Under the pieces are notes generated by a model, which worked only from the letters and a program-made list of their open reading frames with translations, was not told the DNA's origin and did no database searches. A DNA stretch of 64,000 nt from Gallionellaceae bacterium (GTDB taxonomy: Bacteria > Pseudomonadota > Gammaproteobacteria > Burkholderiales > Thiobacillaceae), in contig JAQTLU010000002.1 of assembly GCA_028714735.1 (NCBI GenBank), positions 243,069 to 307,068 on the forward strand, in the 5' to 3' direction. Shown in pieces: positions 1-7,567 of the stretch (positions are counted from its first letter, which is position 1; each line of letters opens with the position of its first letter). A program made the translations under genes and the position numbers.

Positions 1-1
1 C

Positions 2-721
2 AAGGACGTCTTCGAGGACACCCGCTCGATCCTGGAGCCGGCCGGTGCGCTCGGCGTCGCCGGCCTCAAGGCCTGGGCCGCGCGCGAGAAGGCCAAGGGC
101 AAGCATCTGGTCGCCATCGCCTCGGGCGCCAACATGAACTTCGACCGCCTGCGCTTCGTCGCCGAACGGGCCGAACTGGGCGAGAAGCGCGAGGCCGTGA
201 TGGCCGTGGCGATCCCCGAGAAGCCGGGCAGCTTCAAGACCTTCTGCTCGCTGATCGGCGGCCGGGTCATCTCCGAGTTCAACTACCGCTTCGCCGATCC
301 CAAGGTGGCCCATGTCTACGTCGGTCTGCAGGTGCACGACCGGGCCGAGGTCGACAAGCTGATCGCTGCGCTCAACAAGCACGAACTGCCGGTGCTCGAC
401 CTCACCGACAACGAGATGGCCAAGCTGCACATCCGCCACATGGTCGGCGGCCGCGCCCCCCAGGTGAAGGACGAGGTGATCTACCGCTTCGAATTCCCGG
501 AGCGGCCGGGCGCCCTGATGAGGTTCCTCAACAGCATGAGCCACGACTGGAACATCAGCCTGTTCCACTACCGCAACCATGGCGCCGACTACGGCCGGGT
601 GCTCTGCGGCGTGCAGGTGCCGGCGGGCGAGAAGGCGGACTTCCAGAAGTTCCTCGACGGCCTCGGCTACCGCTACTGGAACGAGAGCCGCAACCCGGCC
701 TACAAGCTGTTCCTGAAATGA
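2..721 (+). CDS. ilvA: Threonine ammonia-lyase (threonine deaminase), C-terminal part
   Basis: The frame is open from the left edge, so the gene starts outside the window and 239 codons are visible. The first residues (VFEDTRSILEPAGALG) match the end of the PLP-dependent catalytic domain of biosynthetic threonine deaminase. Two ACT-like regulatory repeats follow, starting at PEKPGSFKTF and PERPGALMRF. The enzyme converts threonine to 2-oxobutanoate and ammonia, the first step to isoleucine, and the ACT-like repeats are the family's isoleucine/valine-sensing part. Having both repeats marks the long biosynthetic form rather than the short catabolic one. The stop codon overlaps an unlikely upstream ATG of the next gene. 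Confidence 0.93.
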   Translation, partial: KDVFEDTRSILEPAGALGVAGLKAWAAREKAKGKHLVAIASGANMNFDRLRFVAERAELGEKREAVMAVAIPEKPGSFKTFCSLIGGRVISEFNYRFADPKVAHVYVGLQVHDRAEVDKLIAALNKHELPVLDLTDNEMAKLHIRHMVGGRAPQVKDEVIYRFEFPERPGALMRFLNSMSHDWNISLFHYRNHGADYGRVLCGVQVPAGEKADFQKFLDGLGYRYWNESRNPAYKLFLK

Positions 722-741
722 CCGGTATCGAGGGGCGGGCC

Positions 742-1650
742 ATGCTTCATGTGGCGTATTGTTTTGACAAGAACTACCAGCAATATTTTGGCGCCTCGCT
801 AACGTCTCTGTTGCTGAATTTCGATGGTCCCGGTGAAGACCTGTGCATTCATGTGGTCACCGATACCCTGGATTCCGATTTTCTGGCCAAGGTCGAGCAT
901 TTGCGGCAGGTGTTCCGGGCCACGATAAAGACCTATTCGCCTGCACCTGAGTCGATTCAGTCGCTGACCGGATTGATGGTGCAGCGGGAAAAACCGACGC
1001 ACCTGACGCAGGCATCGTATTACCGGCTGCTGCTGCCGCAATTATTGCCCGAGAGCGTGGATAGAGTGCTTTATCTGGATTCGGATACGGTGGTGCTGTC
1101 GAGTGTACGGGCTGTCTTTGACGAGGACGTGGAGGAAAGCGCGCTGGCTGCCGTGCCTGATATTGCCAGCGAGAAGTTGTCCAGCTATTGGTCGCTCGAT
1201 CGGTACATCAACAGCGGTGTCATGCTGATGAATCTGAAACGCTGGCGCGAGCATGGCTATGCTCGGCAATGCATTGAGTTCGTTGCGCAGAATGCCGTCA
1301 AATGCCGCCTGCTTGATCAGGATGCGATCAATGCGATGCTGGCTGGCGACATCCGCTTGCTGCCGTCACGATGGAATATGCAGGTTATTTCCGACTGCCT
1401 GGATGTAACCCCGCTCGATGTCGGGATCGTGCACTTTATCGGTGGCAGCAAGCCGTGGCATGAATGGTACGGGAATCCGCTCGGCAAACACTATTGGCAG
1501 TACCTGAATGCTTCGCCGTGGCGGGGTGCCGATCCGGTGCCCCCCCGGAGCGCAAGGGAAGCAAGGCGTCTGGCCAAACGCCTGTGGCGGGACCGCAAAT
1601 ACGGGCAGGCTGTTGTATCGTATCTGGGTAGCCTGGGACCCCGTTCCTGA
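742..1650 (+). CDS. Glycosyltransferase family 8 protein
   Basis: About 302 residues with the layout of GT8 retaining glycosyltransferases of the LPS galactosyl/glucosyltransferase type. The N-terminal strand is HVAYCFDKNYQQYFGASL, the metal-binding DxD motif is in YLDSDTVVL, and NSGVMLMNLKRWRE contributes to the sugar-nucleotide pocket. HFIGGSKPW is the conserved C-terminal His-Gly block. The start at 742 is preferred to an in-frame ATG at 718 because GAGGGG lies just upstream and family homology begins there. The gene is less GC-rich than ilvA before it and stands alone on its strand, which suggests acquisition. Donor and acceptor sugars cannot be read from the sequence; a role in surface polysaccharide is likely. 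Confidence 0.85.
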   Translation: MLHVAYCFDKNYQQYFGASLTSLLLNFDGPGEDLCIHVVTDTLDSDFLAKVEHLRQVFRATIKTYSPAPESIQSLTGLMVQREKPTHLTQASYYRLLLPQLLPESVDRVLYLDSDTVVLSSVRAVFDEDVEESALAAVPDIASEKLSSYWSLDRYINSGVMLMNLKRWREHGYARQCIEFVAQNAVKCRLLDQDAINAMLAGDIRLLPSRWNMQVISDCLDVTPLDVGIVHFIGGSKPWHEWYGNPLGKHYWQYLNASPWRGADPVPPRSAREARRLAKRLWRDRKYGQAVVSYLGSLGPRS

Positions 1651-1690
1651 TTGGCGGAGAACCCGTTGGCGCAGGTTCTCCGCCGCCTGA

Positions 1691-1882
1691 TTATTTCTTG
1701 GCCGGGCAGGTGCTCATGCCCAGGATCGGGTAGAGCGGGCAGAACTTGATCAGGCCGGTGGCCAGGGGAACGATGCCGATCCAGGCCCAGACCGGGCCGC
1801 CCAGCGCGGCCGCCCAGAGGATCAGGGCCGCGCCGAGTATGATGCGCAGGATACGGTCAATACCGCCGACGTTTGCTTTCAT
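1691..1882 (-). CDS. DUF2892 (YgaP-type) small inner-membrane protein
   Basis: A 63-residue protein beginning MKANVGGIDRILRIILGAAL, typical of the DUF2892 family: an amphipathic start, then two hydrophobic segments separated by a Gly/Pro turn. It ends with a short Cys-containing tail (FCPLYPILGMSTCPAKK). In other proteins this domain is fused to rhodanese (YgaP) and linked to sulfur handling, but the standalone form has no assigned reaction. A good ribosome-binding site (AGGAG on the minus strand) precedes the ATG. The gene lies downstream of a Crp/Fnr-type regulator on the same strand, with a perfect palindrome between them, so it is probably that regulator's target. Confidence 0.85.
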   Translation of the reverse strand: MKANVGGIDRILRIILGAALILWAAALGGPVWAWIGIVPLATGLIKFCPLYPILGMSTCPAKK

Positions 1883-1958
1883 GTTGAATCTCCTAGTGTG
1901 GATGCCCGCGCAATCGCCGCGCGGTATGAATACACGATAAGGCTACCTGGCTACCCTG

Positions 1959-1978
1959 TCGGTGACTTTAGTCACCGA
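1959..1978. promoter_or_regulatory. Perfect palindrome, probable Crp/Fnr-type operator of the DUF2892 gene
   Basis: TCGGTGAC-TTTA-GTCACCGA is a perfect inverted repeat with 8-bp arms and a 4-bp centre; it overlaps the stop codon of the Crp/Fnr-like gene. The TGAC-N4-GTCA core has the geometry of Fnr-class sites. On the minus strand a weak -10 (TATCGT, plus positions 1934-1939) would put the transcription start near 1927, about 41.5 bp from the palindrome centre, which is class II activator spacing. There is no T tract on either side, so a terminator is less likely. Confidence 0.6.
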
Positions 1979-2634
1979 ACGCCGGCAGCATAGGCAAGCA
2001 AGGCCTCCGGGTCCAGCACTTCGACCCGTTCCCGGCCAAGAGCCAGCCAGCCCTGATCCTCGAACTGCTTGAGCAGGCGGCTGACGATCTCGCGCACGCT
2101 GCCCATCTCGTCGGCCAGTTGCTGGTGCGAGCCCAGGACCAGCGGTGCGCGTGCCGCCAGCAGGGCGGCCAGGCGTTGGTCGAGTTTGCGGAAGCTGACC
2201 TCCTCGACCAGTTGCATGAGCCCCGACAGGCGTTCGGCGAACAGGTGGAAGACGGTCTGCCGGAACGGCGGGTGGGTCTCGGTCAGGCGCAGGAACAGCG
2301 GCCGCGGCAGGGCGATGGCGGTCACCTCGGTCTCGGCGACGCCGGTCGCCGGGTAGGCATCGCCGCCCAACAGGCAACTCACGGTGACGATGCACAGCTC
2401 GCCCCGGCGGACGCGGTACAGGCTGATCTCGCGGCCGTTCTCGGCGCGCTTGAACACCCGGATGGCACCGGAAATGACCAGGGGCAGGGCCTGGCAGGCA
2501 TGGCCGGTGTCGAACAGCAGGGTGCCGGCAGGGGCGGCCATGGCGATGGCCTGGCCGGCAACGGCGTTACGCTCGGCGGCCGGCAGGCCGGCGAGGCTAG
2601 GGCACTGCTGGATCAGTCGGGCGACATCGGTCAT
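1972..2634 (-). CDS. Crp/Fnr family transcriptional regulator
   Basis: A 220-residue protein with an N-terminal cyclic-nucleotide-binding-like beta-roll (about residues 10-125, including PLVISGAIRVFK and ISLYRVRRGE), a dimerisation helix, and a C-terminal winged helix (about 165-215) whose recognition region is LADEMGSVREIVSRLLKQFEDQGW. The N-terminus lacks the four-cysteine cluster of true Fnr, so oxygen sensing through an iron-sulfur centre is not supported. The gene begins 9 bp after moaE and is probably the tail of the mobB-moeA-moaD-moaE transcript. Its likely target is the next gene, for the DUF2892 protein, through the palindrome at 1959-1978. The effector is unknown. Confidence 0.88.
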   Translation of the reverse strand: MTDVARLIQQCPSLAGLPAAERNAVAGQAIAMAAPAGTLLFDTGHACQALPLVISGAIRVFKRAENGREISLYRVRRGELCIVTVSCLLGGDAYPATGVAETEVTAIALPRPLFLRLTETHPPFRQTVFHLFAERLSGLMQLVEEVSFRKLDQRLAALLAARAPLVLGSHQQLADEMGSVREIVSRLLKQFEDQGWLALGRERVEVLDPEALLAYAAGVR

Positions 2635-2643
2635 GGCCCGATG

Positions 2644-3123
2644 TTAGCCGCGCCAGCGCTCCGCCGCCAGATCGTCGGACTCCTTGGCGTCGACCCAGCG
2701 CTCGCCGTCTGGAGTCATTTCCTTCTTCCAGAACGGCGCCCGGGTCTTCAGGTAATCCATGATGAATTCGCAGGCGGCGAAGGCCTCGCCGCGATGCGCC
2801 GAGGCCACGGCGACCAGGACGATGGGATCGGTCGGCTGCAGTTCGCCGACCCGGTGGATGACCGTGACGTCGAGCAGGTCCCAGCGGGCGAGGGCGTCGC
2901 GGACGATCTGTTCGAGCGACTTCTCGGTCATGCCGGGGTAGTGCTCCAGGGTCAGCGTGTTGACCCCGTCGCCGTCCCCCTCCCCGGACGGGGAGCGGTT
3001 GGGGTGGCCATCGCGGACCAGGCCGAGGAAGCTGGCCACCGCGCCGACCCTGGGATTGTCGCGATAGAGTGCGGCAACCTCGGCGGCGAGGTCGAAGGGC
3101 TCGGTCTGGACGCGTATTTTCAA
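2644..3123 (-). CDS. moaE: Molybdopterin synthase catalytic subunit MoaE
   Basis: A 159-residue MoaE. It carries the family blocks GAVASFLGLVRD, LTLEHYPGMTEKSLEQI, VTVIHRVGEL and the lysine-rich active-site stretch APFWKKE. With MoaD it forms the heterotetramer that inserts two sulfurs into precursor Z (cPMP) to make molybdopterin. A short insertion rich in Gly/Asp/Ser (HPNRSPSGEGDGDG) lies in a surface loop where many MoaE proteins are shorter. It starts 3 bp after the moaD stop codon, so the two subunits are probably made together. Confidence 0.96.
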   Translation of the reverse strand: MKIRVQTEPFDLAAEVAALYRDNPRVGAVASFLGLVRDGHPNRSPSGEGDGDGVNTLTLEHYPGMTEKSLEQIVRDALARWDLLDVTVIHRVGELQPTDPIVLVAVASAHRGEAFAACEFIMDYLKTRAPFWKKEMTPDGERWVDAKESDDLAAERWRG

Positions 3124-3126
3124 GGT

Positions 3127-3378
3127 TCAGCCCCCGGTCACCGGCGGAAAGATGGCGACCTCGTCGCGGTCGCTCAAGACCGTGTCCGGCCCGGCCAGGT
3201 CCTGGTTCACCGCGACCCGGAAGGCGCGTTCGCCGGAGAGTTCGTCCGACCAGGGTTTGCCGCGCTGGCGCAGGGTCTGGAGCAGGTCGGTCACGGTAGC
3301 CGAGGCCAGTTCGATTGACTCGGTGCTGATGCCGAAGGTCTCGCGCAGGCGGGCGAAATAGAGCACGTTGATCTTCAT
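3127..3378 (-). CDS. moaD: Molybdopterin synthase sulfur-carrier subunit MoaD
   Basis: An 83-residue ubiquitin-fold protein ending in the required C-terminal Gly-Gly (FPPVTGG), which is adenylated and thiocarboxylated before sulfur is handed to MoaE. The start (MKINVLYFARLRE) is typical of MoaD. Its ATG overlaps the moeA stop codon by 4 bp and moaE begins 3 bp after its own stop, so the operon is tightly coupled. Confidence 0.96.
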   Translation of the reverse strand: MKINVLYFARLRETFGISTESIELASATVTDLLQTLRQRGKPWSDELSGERAFRVAVNQDLAGPDTVLSDRDEVAIFPPVTGG

Positions 3379-4568
3379 GCGAGCAACTCCGAAAGGGGCA
3401 GGAAGCGCACCGGGTCACCGGCCCTGACCGTGGCCCCGGCCTCGATGTCGACCAGGCCGTCGGCCCAGGCCAGTGAAGTAAGTACGCCGGAACTCTGGCT
3501 TGGATAGAGGGCAGCCTGGCCGGCCTCGAAACGGCCGCGCAGGAACTCGCGCCGCTTGCCCGGCTTGCCCCAGTCGAACCCGGCCGGAACGGTATAGGGC
3601 TTGAGCGGGGCAACTGCGGCACCCATGCGGGCGAGCAGGAAGGGGCGGGCGAACAGGCAGAACACCACGAAGGCGGAGACCGGGTTGCCGGGCAGGCCCA
3701 GGAAGTCGCTGTCTCCGACACGGCCATGGACCAGCGGCTTGCCCGGCTTCATCGCCACCTGCCACATGTCGATCCGGCCCAGGCGTTCCAGCGCGGCCTT
3801 GACGTGGTCTTCCTCGCCGACCGAGACGCCGCCGCTGGTGATCACCACGTCGGCCTGGGCGGCAGCCCGTTCCAGCACCGCCACGGTGGCGCCGAGGCGG
3901 TCCGGCACCTGGCCGAGGTCGACGATCTCGCAGCCCAACTGGTCGAGCAGGCCGCGCAGGGTGGCCCGGTTGGAGTTGTAGATGCGGCCGGGGGCGAGGG
4001 GCTGGCCGGGCATGACGATCTCGTCGCCGGTGAAGAACACCGCCACCTTGAGGCGGCGGTAGACGGTCAGGTCGGTGGCGCCGACCGAGGCGGCGACGCC
4101 CAGTCGGGCCGGGGTCAGGCGGTCGCCGGGCGTCAGCACGGTCTGGCCGACCCGGATGTCCTCGCCGGCCCGGCGGATGTTGGCGCCCGTCTTGGGCGCG
4201 CGCTGCACCCGGACGCGGCCGTCGTCGACCTCGCAGTCTTCCTGCATGACCACCGTGTCGGTACCTTCGGGCACCGGTGCGCCGGTGAAGATGCGGGCGG
4301 CCGTGCCGGCTTGCAGGGGCTGGCCGATGTGGCCGGCCGGGATGCGCTGGCTGACCGGCAGCCAGCGGCCTTCGGCGCAGTCGGAAAGGCGCAGGGCGTA
4401 GCCGTCCATGGCCGAGTTGTCGAGCGGCGGCACGGCGATGCCGGAGGTCAGCGGCGCCGCCAGCACGCGGCCCAGGGCCTGATCGGCCTGGATGGTGCCG
4501 GTTTCGGTCAGGGGGCGGGCGCCGGCCAGCAGGCGGGCACGGGCCTCATCGACGGAGAGCGTGGTCAT
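3375..4568 (-). CDS. moeA: Molybdopterin molybdenumtransferase MoeA
   Basis: A 397-residue MoeA of normal length. It contains the substrate-binding block PPLDNSAMDGYALR, the MPT-binding-domain motif VITSGGVSVGEEDHV, and the C-terminal signature KPGKPLVHGR and FLGLPGNPVSAFV. It inserts molybdate into adenylylated molybdopterin, releasing AMP. The gene overlaps mobB upstream and moaD downstream by 4 bp each, so all are probably one transcript running mobB-moeA-moaD-moaE. Confidence 0.96.
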   Translation of the reverse strand: MTTLSVDEARARLLAGARPLTETGTIQADQALGRVLAAPLTSGIAVPPLDNSAMDGYALRLSDCAEGRWLPVSQRIPAGHIGQPLQAGTAARIFTGAPVPEGTDTVVMQEDCEVDDGRVRVQRAPKTGANIRRAGEDIRVGQTVLTPGDRLTPARLGVAASVGATDLTVYRRLKVAVFFTGDEIVMPGQPLAPGRIYNSNRATLRGLLDQLGCEIVDLGQVPDRLGATVAVLERAAAQADVVITSGGVSVGEEDHVKAALERLGRIDMWQVAMKPGKPLVHGRVGDSDFLGLPGNPVSAFVVFCLFARPFLLARMGAAVAPLKPYTVPAGFDWGKPGKRREFLRGRFEAGQAALYPSQSSGVLTSLAWADGLVDIEAGATVRAGDPVRFLPLSELLA

Positions 4569-5056
4569 TTCAGTTCCAACTGTTGCAGGATGAATTCATA
4601 AATAGCCGGTATGTCGTCCAGCGCAAAGTGCGTTATCGACGCGGCGGGCGCATCGCCCAGCACGGCGATGATGCGGGGGTCGTCCGGGTGGAGCCAGGGC
4701 TTGCCCAGTTCACGGCGGTGTACTTCCAGCTTGGTGTGATCGCCATGGCGGAAGCCCTCCACCAGGACCAGGTCGCAGGGCGACAACCGGGGCAGCAACT
4801 CGGCCAGGCCCGGCTCGGGCGCCGCGTCCAGTTCATGCACCAGCATCCAGCGCTGGGGCGAGGTGAGCAGGACTTCGCCGGCCCCGGCCTGGCGATGGCG
4901 CCAGGAGTCCTTGCCCGGCTGGTCCACCTCGACATCGTGGTGGCTCTGCTTGATCACCGCCACGCGCAGGCCATCCGCCCTGAACAAGGGCAATAGACGC
5001 TCGATCAGCGTGGTCTTTCCGCTGCCGCTGTAACCGGCAAATCCGAGTACTTTCAT
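4565..5056 (-). CDS. mobB: Molybdopterin-guanine dinucleotide biosynthesis adapter MobB
   Basis: A 163-residue P-loop GTPase with Walker A GYSGSGKTTLIERLL at its N-terminus, the HHDVEVDQPGKDSWRHRQAGA block and DLVLVEGFRH, all characteristic of MobB. It helps the MobA reaction that attaches GMP to the molybdenum cofactor to make the bis-MGD form. It is the first gene of the minus-strand Moco operon and faces moaA; the 106 bp to the preferred moaA start must hold both promoters. No mobA gene is in the window. Confidence 0.94.
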   Translation of the reverse strand: MKVLGFAGYSGSGKTTLIERLLPLFRADGLRVAVIKQSHHDVEVDQPGKDSWRHRQAGAGEVLLTSPQRWMLVHELDAAPEPGLAELLPRLSPCDLVLVEGFRHGDHTKLEVHRRELGKPWLHPDDPRIIAVLGDAPAASITHFALDDIPAIYEFILQQLELK

Positions 5057-5162
5057 GGCATCATCTTCTCATGGCACGGTGGCCTGGACATGATCTATGT
5101 CAAGGCGAACCGATGCCATCGGAGAGACTCTAACCGTCACTTCACCTTTTTGTCTGCCCGTC

Positions 5163-6143
5163 ATGACCAGCAACGCCCTCATCGACCGTTTCGGTCGCCG
5201 CATCGAATACCTACGGTTGTCCGTGACGGATCGCTGCGACCTGCGTTGCGTCTACTGCATCCCGGAGGGCTTCAAGGGCTTCGAGGTGCCGGATCACTGG
5301 CTGACCTTCGACGAACTGGAAAGATTGCTCGGCCTGTTCGCCGGTCTTGGCCTCAAGCGGGTGCGTTTCACCGGCGGCGAGCCGCTGCTGCGCCGCAACG
5401 TCACCGACCTGGCGCGCCGGGTGGCGGCCATCCCGGGCATCGAAGACCTGTCGCTGTCGACCAACGCCACCCAGTTGGTCCATCATGCCGAGGCCCTGAT
5501 GGCGGCCGGCGTGAGCCGGCTCAACGTCAGCCTGGACTCCCTGCGCGGTGACCGGGTCGAGCGGATCAATGGCCGGCCGGTGCTGGGCCAGGTCCTGGCC
5601 GGCCTGGAGGCGGGCCGCGCCGCCGGCTTTGCGCCGATCAAGATCAACATGGTGGCGATGCAGGAAAACGTCGACGAGATCGATGCCATGGTCGAATACT
5701 GCATCGAGCGCGGCTTCATCCTGCGTCTGATCGAAGTGATGCCCATGGGCGATACCGCCCGCAAGATGGGCTATGTCGACCTGCAACCGTTCAAGGAACA
5801 GTTGCGCCGGCGTTTCGGCCTGGTCGACGCCCTGCTGCCCGGCGGCGGCCCGGCCCGCTACCTGTCCAGTCCGGACGGCCGTTTCTCGGTCGGTTTCATC
5901 ACCCCGATCTCGCAGCACTTCTGCGAGACCTGCAACCGCGTGCGCCTGACCGTGGACGGCACCCTGCATCTCTGCCTGGGCCAGGAGGAACGGGTGGAGT
6001 TCCGGCCGCTGTTGCGCGGCGGCGCCTCCGATGCCGAGATCATCGAGACCATCCGGCGCGGCATCGACATGAAACCGGAGCGGCACGAATTCCGCGATGC
6101 GCCCGAGAAGGTCATGCGCTTCATGAGCATGACCGGCGGCTAA
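5163..6143 (+). CDS. moaA: GTP 3',8-cyclase MoaA
   Basis: A radical SAM enzyme of about 326 residues that starts molybdenum-cofactor synthesis by converting GTP to 3',8-cyclo-GTP. The N-terminal SAM cluster motif is CDLRCVYC, the GGEPLLR motif follows, and the C-terminal second cluster is formed by the cysteines in FCETCNRVRL and LHLC. The protein ends in the Gly-Gly tail needed for catalysis (SMTGG). The ATG at 5163 is preferred to the in-frame ATG at 5097 because family homology begins at MTSNALIDRFGRRIEYLRLS; the ribosome-binding site is weak at both. It is transcribed divergently from the mobB operon. Confidence 0.95.
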   Translation: MTSNALIDRFGRRIEYLRLSVTDRCDLRCVYCIPEGFKGFEVPDHWLTFDELERLLGLFAGLGLKRVRFTGGEPLLRRNVTDLARRVAAIPGIEDLSLSTNATQLVHHAEALMAAGVSRLNVSLDSLRGDRVERINGRPVLGQVLAGLEAGRAAGFAPIKINMVAMQENVDEIDAMVEYCIERGFILRLIEVMPMGDTARKMGYVDLQPFKEQLRRRFGLVDALLPGGGPARYLSSPDGRFSVGFITPISQHFCETCNRVRLTVDGTLHLCLGQEERVEFRPLLRGGASDAEIIETIRRGIDMKPERHEFRDAPEKVMRFMSMTGG

Positions 6144-6193
6144 GGGCCCGGCGCGCGCGCAAAACCGCTAAATCCCCGCAAGCATTGAAATTT

Positions 6194-6229
6194 TTCGACT
6201 TTTCAAAGGTCGAACGATTTTCTTATACT
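6194..6229 (+). promoter_or_regulatory. Probable panD promoter with overlapping inverted repeat
   Basis: A -10 hexamer TATACT (6224-6229) stands 30 bp before the panD ATG. The spaced upstream hexamer TTCAAA (6202-6207, 16-bp gap) is a weak -35. The inverted repeat TTCGAC / GTCGAA (6194-6199 and 6209-6214) encloses that -35, so a repressor could bind there. The stretch is clearly more AT-rich than the genes on either side. Confidence 0.5.
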
Positions 6230-6258
6230 TCGCGCCCGATCCATTAATTCTCACCGCC

Positions 6259-6639
6259 ATGCAACGCACCCTGCTGAAATCCAAGCTGCACCGCGTGCAC
6301 GTCACCGCGTCGGAACTGCATTACGAAGGTTCCTGCGCCATCGACGAGCTGTTGCTGGAGGCCGCGGATATCCGCGAATACGAGCAGATCGACATCTACA
6401 ACGTCAACAACGGCGAGCGCTTCACCACCTACGCCATCCGCGGTCAGCGCGGCAGCGGCATGATCTCGGTGAACGGCGCGGCGGCGCGCAAGGCGGCCGA
6501 GGGCGACATCCTGATCATCGCCACCTTCGCCACCTACAACGAGATCGAGCTGGCCAAACACGAGCCGTGCCTGGTCTACGTCGACGACAAGAACCGGGTC
6601 AAGCGGATCGGTTCCGAGATTCCGGCCCAAGCGGCTTGA
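6259..6639 (+). CDS. panD: Aspartate 1-decarboxylase
   Basis: A 126-residue pyruvoyl-dependent decarboxylase that makes beta-alanine from L-aspartate for pantothenate and CoA. The self-cleavage site is visible as HYEGSCAID: the chain breaks between Gly24 and Ser25, and Ser25 becomes the pyruvoyl group. Other family blocks are [15 protein letters not shown], the substrate-binding YAIRG, and the NGAAAR turn. Length and residues are standard. It converges on ampD with a 6-bp gap. Confidence 0.96.
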   Translation: MQRTLLKSKLHRVHVTASELHYEGSCAIDELLLEAADIREYEQIDIYNVNNGERFTTYAIRGQRGSGMISVNGAAARKAAEGDILIIATFATYNEIELAKHEPCLVYVDDKNRVKRIGSEIPAQAA

Positions 6640-6645
6640 GTTTTC

Positions 6646-7179
6646 TCAGGCCCGCCTGACCCGGTCCCAGTCGAAGCCCGGCCCGGGGTCGGTCTTGCGC
6701 CCAGGCGCGATGTCGGAATGGCCGGCCACGCCGGTGATCGGGTAGCGCGCATACAGCTCCGCCAGCAGGTCGTTAAGTTGCGCGTACTGGGGCCCGGTGA
6801 ACGGCAGGTCGTCGGTTCCCTCCAGTTCGATCCCCACCGAGTAGTCGTTGCAGCGCTCGCGGCCGTGCCAGTTCGACAGCCCGGCGTGCCAGGCGCGCCG
6901 GTCGCAGGCGACGAACTGGATCAACTCGCCGTCGCGGCGGATCAGGAAATGGGCCGACACGCGCAGATCCCGGATGGTCGCGTAATAAGGGTGTGCATCC
7001 GGGTCGAGCCGGTTGCAGAACAGTTCGATGATGCCCGAGCCGCCGAACTGGCCCGGCGGCAGGCTGATGTTGTGCACCACCACCAGTTCGATCGTCAGGC
7101 CGTCCGGGCGGGCATCGTGATTGGGCGACGGGATGTGCCGGATACCTTGCAGCCAGCCTTCCGCATCGAGTCCGTTCAT
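6646..7179 (-). CDS. ampD: 1,6-anhydro-N-acetylmuramyl-L-alanine amidase AmpD
   Basis: About 177 residues, an N-acetylmuramoyl-L-alanine amidase of the AmpD type that recycles murein fragments in the cytoplasm. Zinc ligands are visible in VVHNISLP and in GHSDIAPGRKTDPG; the central block WHAGLSNWHGRERCNDYSVG is diagnostic. The ATG at 7179 is chosen because it overlaps the stop of the upstream thioredoxin-like gene (ATGA) and family homology begins there; a longer in-frame start at 7251 would run into that gene. Confidence 0.94.
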   Translation of the reverse strand: MNGLDAEGWLQGIRHIPSPNHDARPDGLTIELVVVHNISLPPGQFGGSGIIELFCNRLDPDAHPYYATIRDLRVSAHFLIRRDGELIQFVACDRRAWHAGLSNWHGRERCNDYSVGIELEGTDDLPFTGPQYAQLNDLLAELYARYPITGVAGHSDIAPGRKTDPGPGFDWDRVRRA

Positions 7180-7520
7180 GGCTCCTCCTGGGCGGGTTCG
7201 GCCAATGCCTTGGCCATGGCCGGACGCAGGGCGGCCGGCGTCACCTGGCAATCGAGTCGGGCGTGGTAATGGCCGTCGCGGTACAGGAACAGGCCGGGCA
7301 GGTGGAACAGGTCGAAGGCCCGGGTCAGGGCCACGCTCTTCTGGGCATCGACCATGAAGAGCTGCGCGCCGGCCGGCGCTGCCGCCGGCAACAGGCGCTC
7401 GACCTGGCGGCAGGTGGCGCAGGCGGCGCTGGAGAACAGCACCAGGGCAAGCCCGTCCACCGCCGCCAGACGGCGGTGGTAATCGAATTCGTCGAGGGGC
7501 TGGAATCCGGCCGGTGTCAT
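7176..7520 (-). CDS. Thioredoxin-like protein
   Basis: A 114-residue thioredoxin-fold protein. It has the LVLFSSAACATCRQVERLLP block with a CxxC (CATC) redox site, a central aspartate strand (FMVDAQKS), and the cis-Pro loop LFHLPGLFLYRDG. No signal peptide is seen, so it should act in the cytoplasm. It is co-transcribed with ampD, whose start overlaps its stop. CATC is not the classical CGPC, so its potential and partner are unknown. Confidence 0.82.
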   Translation of the reverse strand: MTPAGFQPLDEFDYHRRLAAVDGLALVLFSSAACATCRQVERLLPAAAPAGAQLFMVDAQKSVALTRAFDLFHLPGLFLYRDGHYHARLDCQVTPAALRPAMAKALAEPAQEEP

Positions 7521-7567
7521 CTGCGCATTATCCCTTAGAATGCCGCGTCCTTTTTGCGGAGCTCGTC

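Noticed and set aside
5057..5162. Molybdenum-cofactor riboswitch before moaA
   Set aside because: I could not find the conserved core or a convincing multi-stem fold in the 106 bp between mobB and moaA, so no RNA element is claimed.
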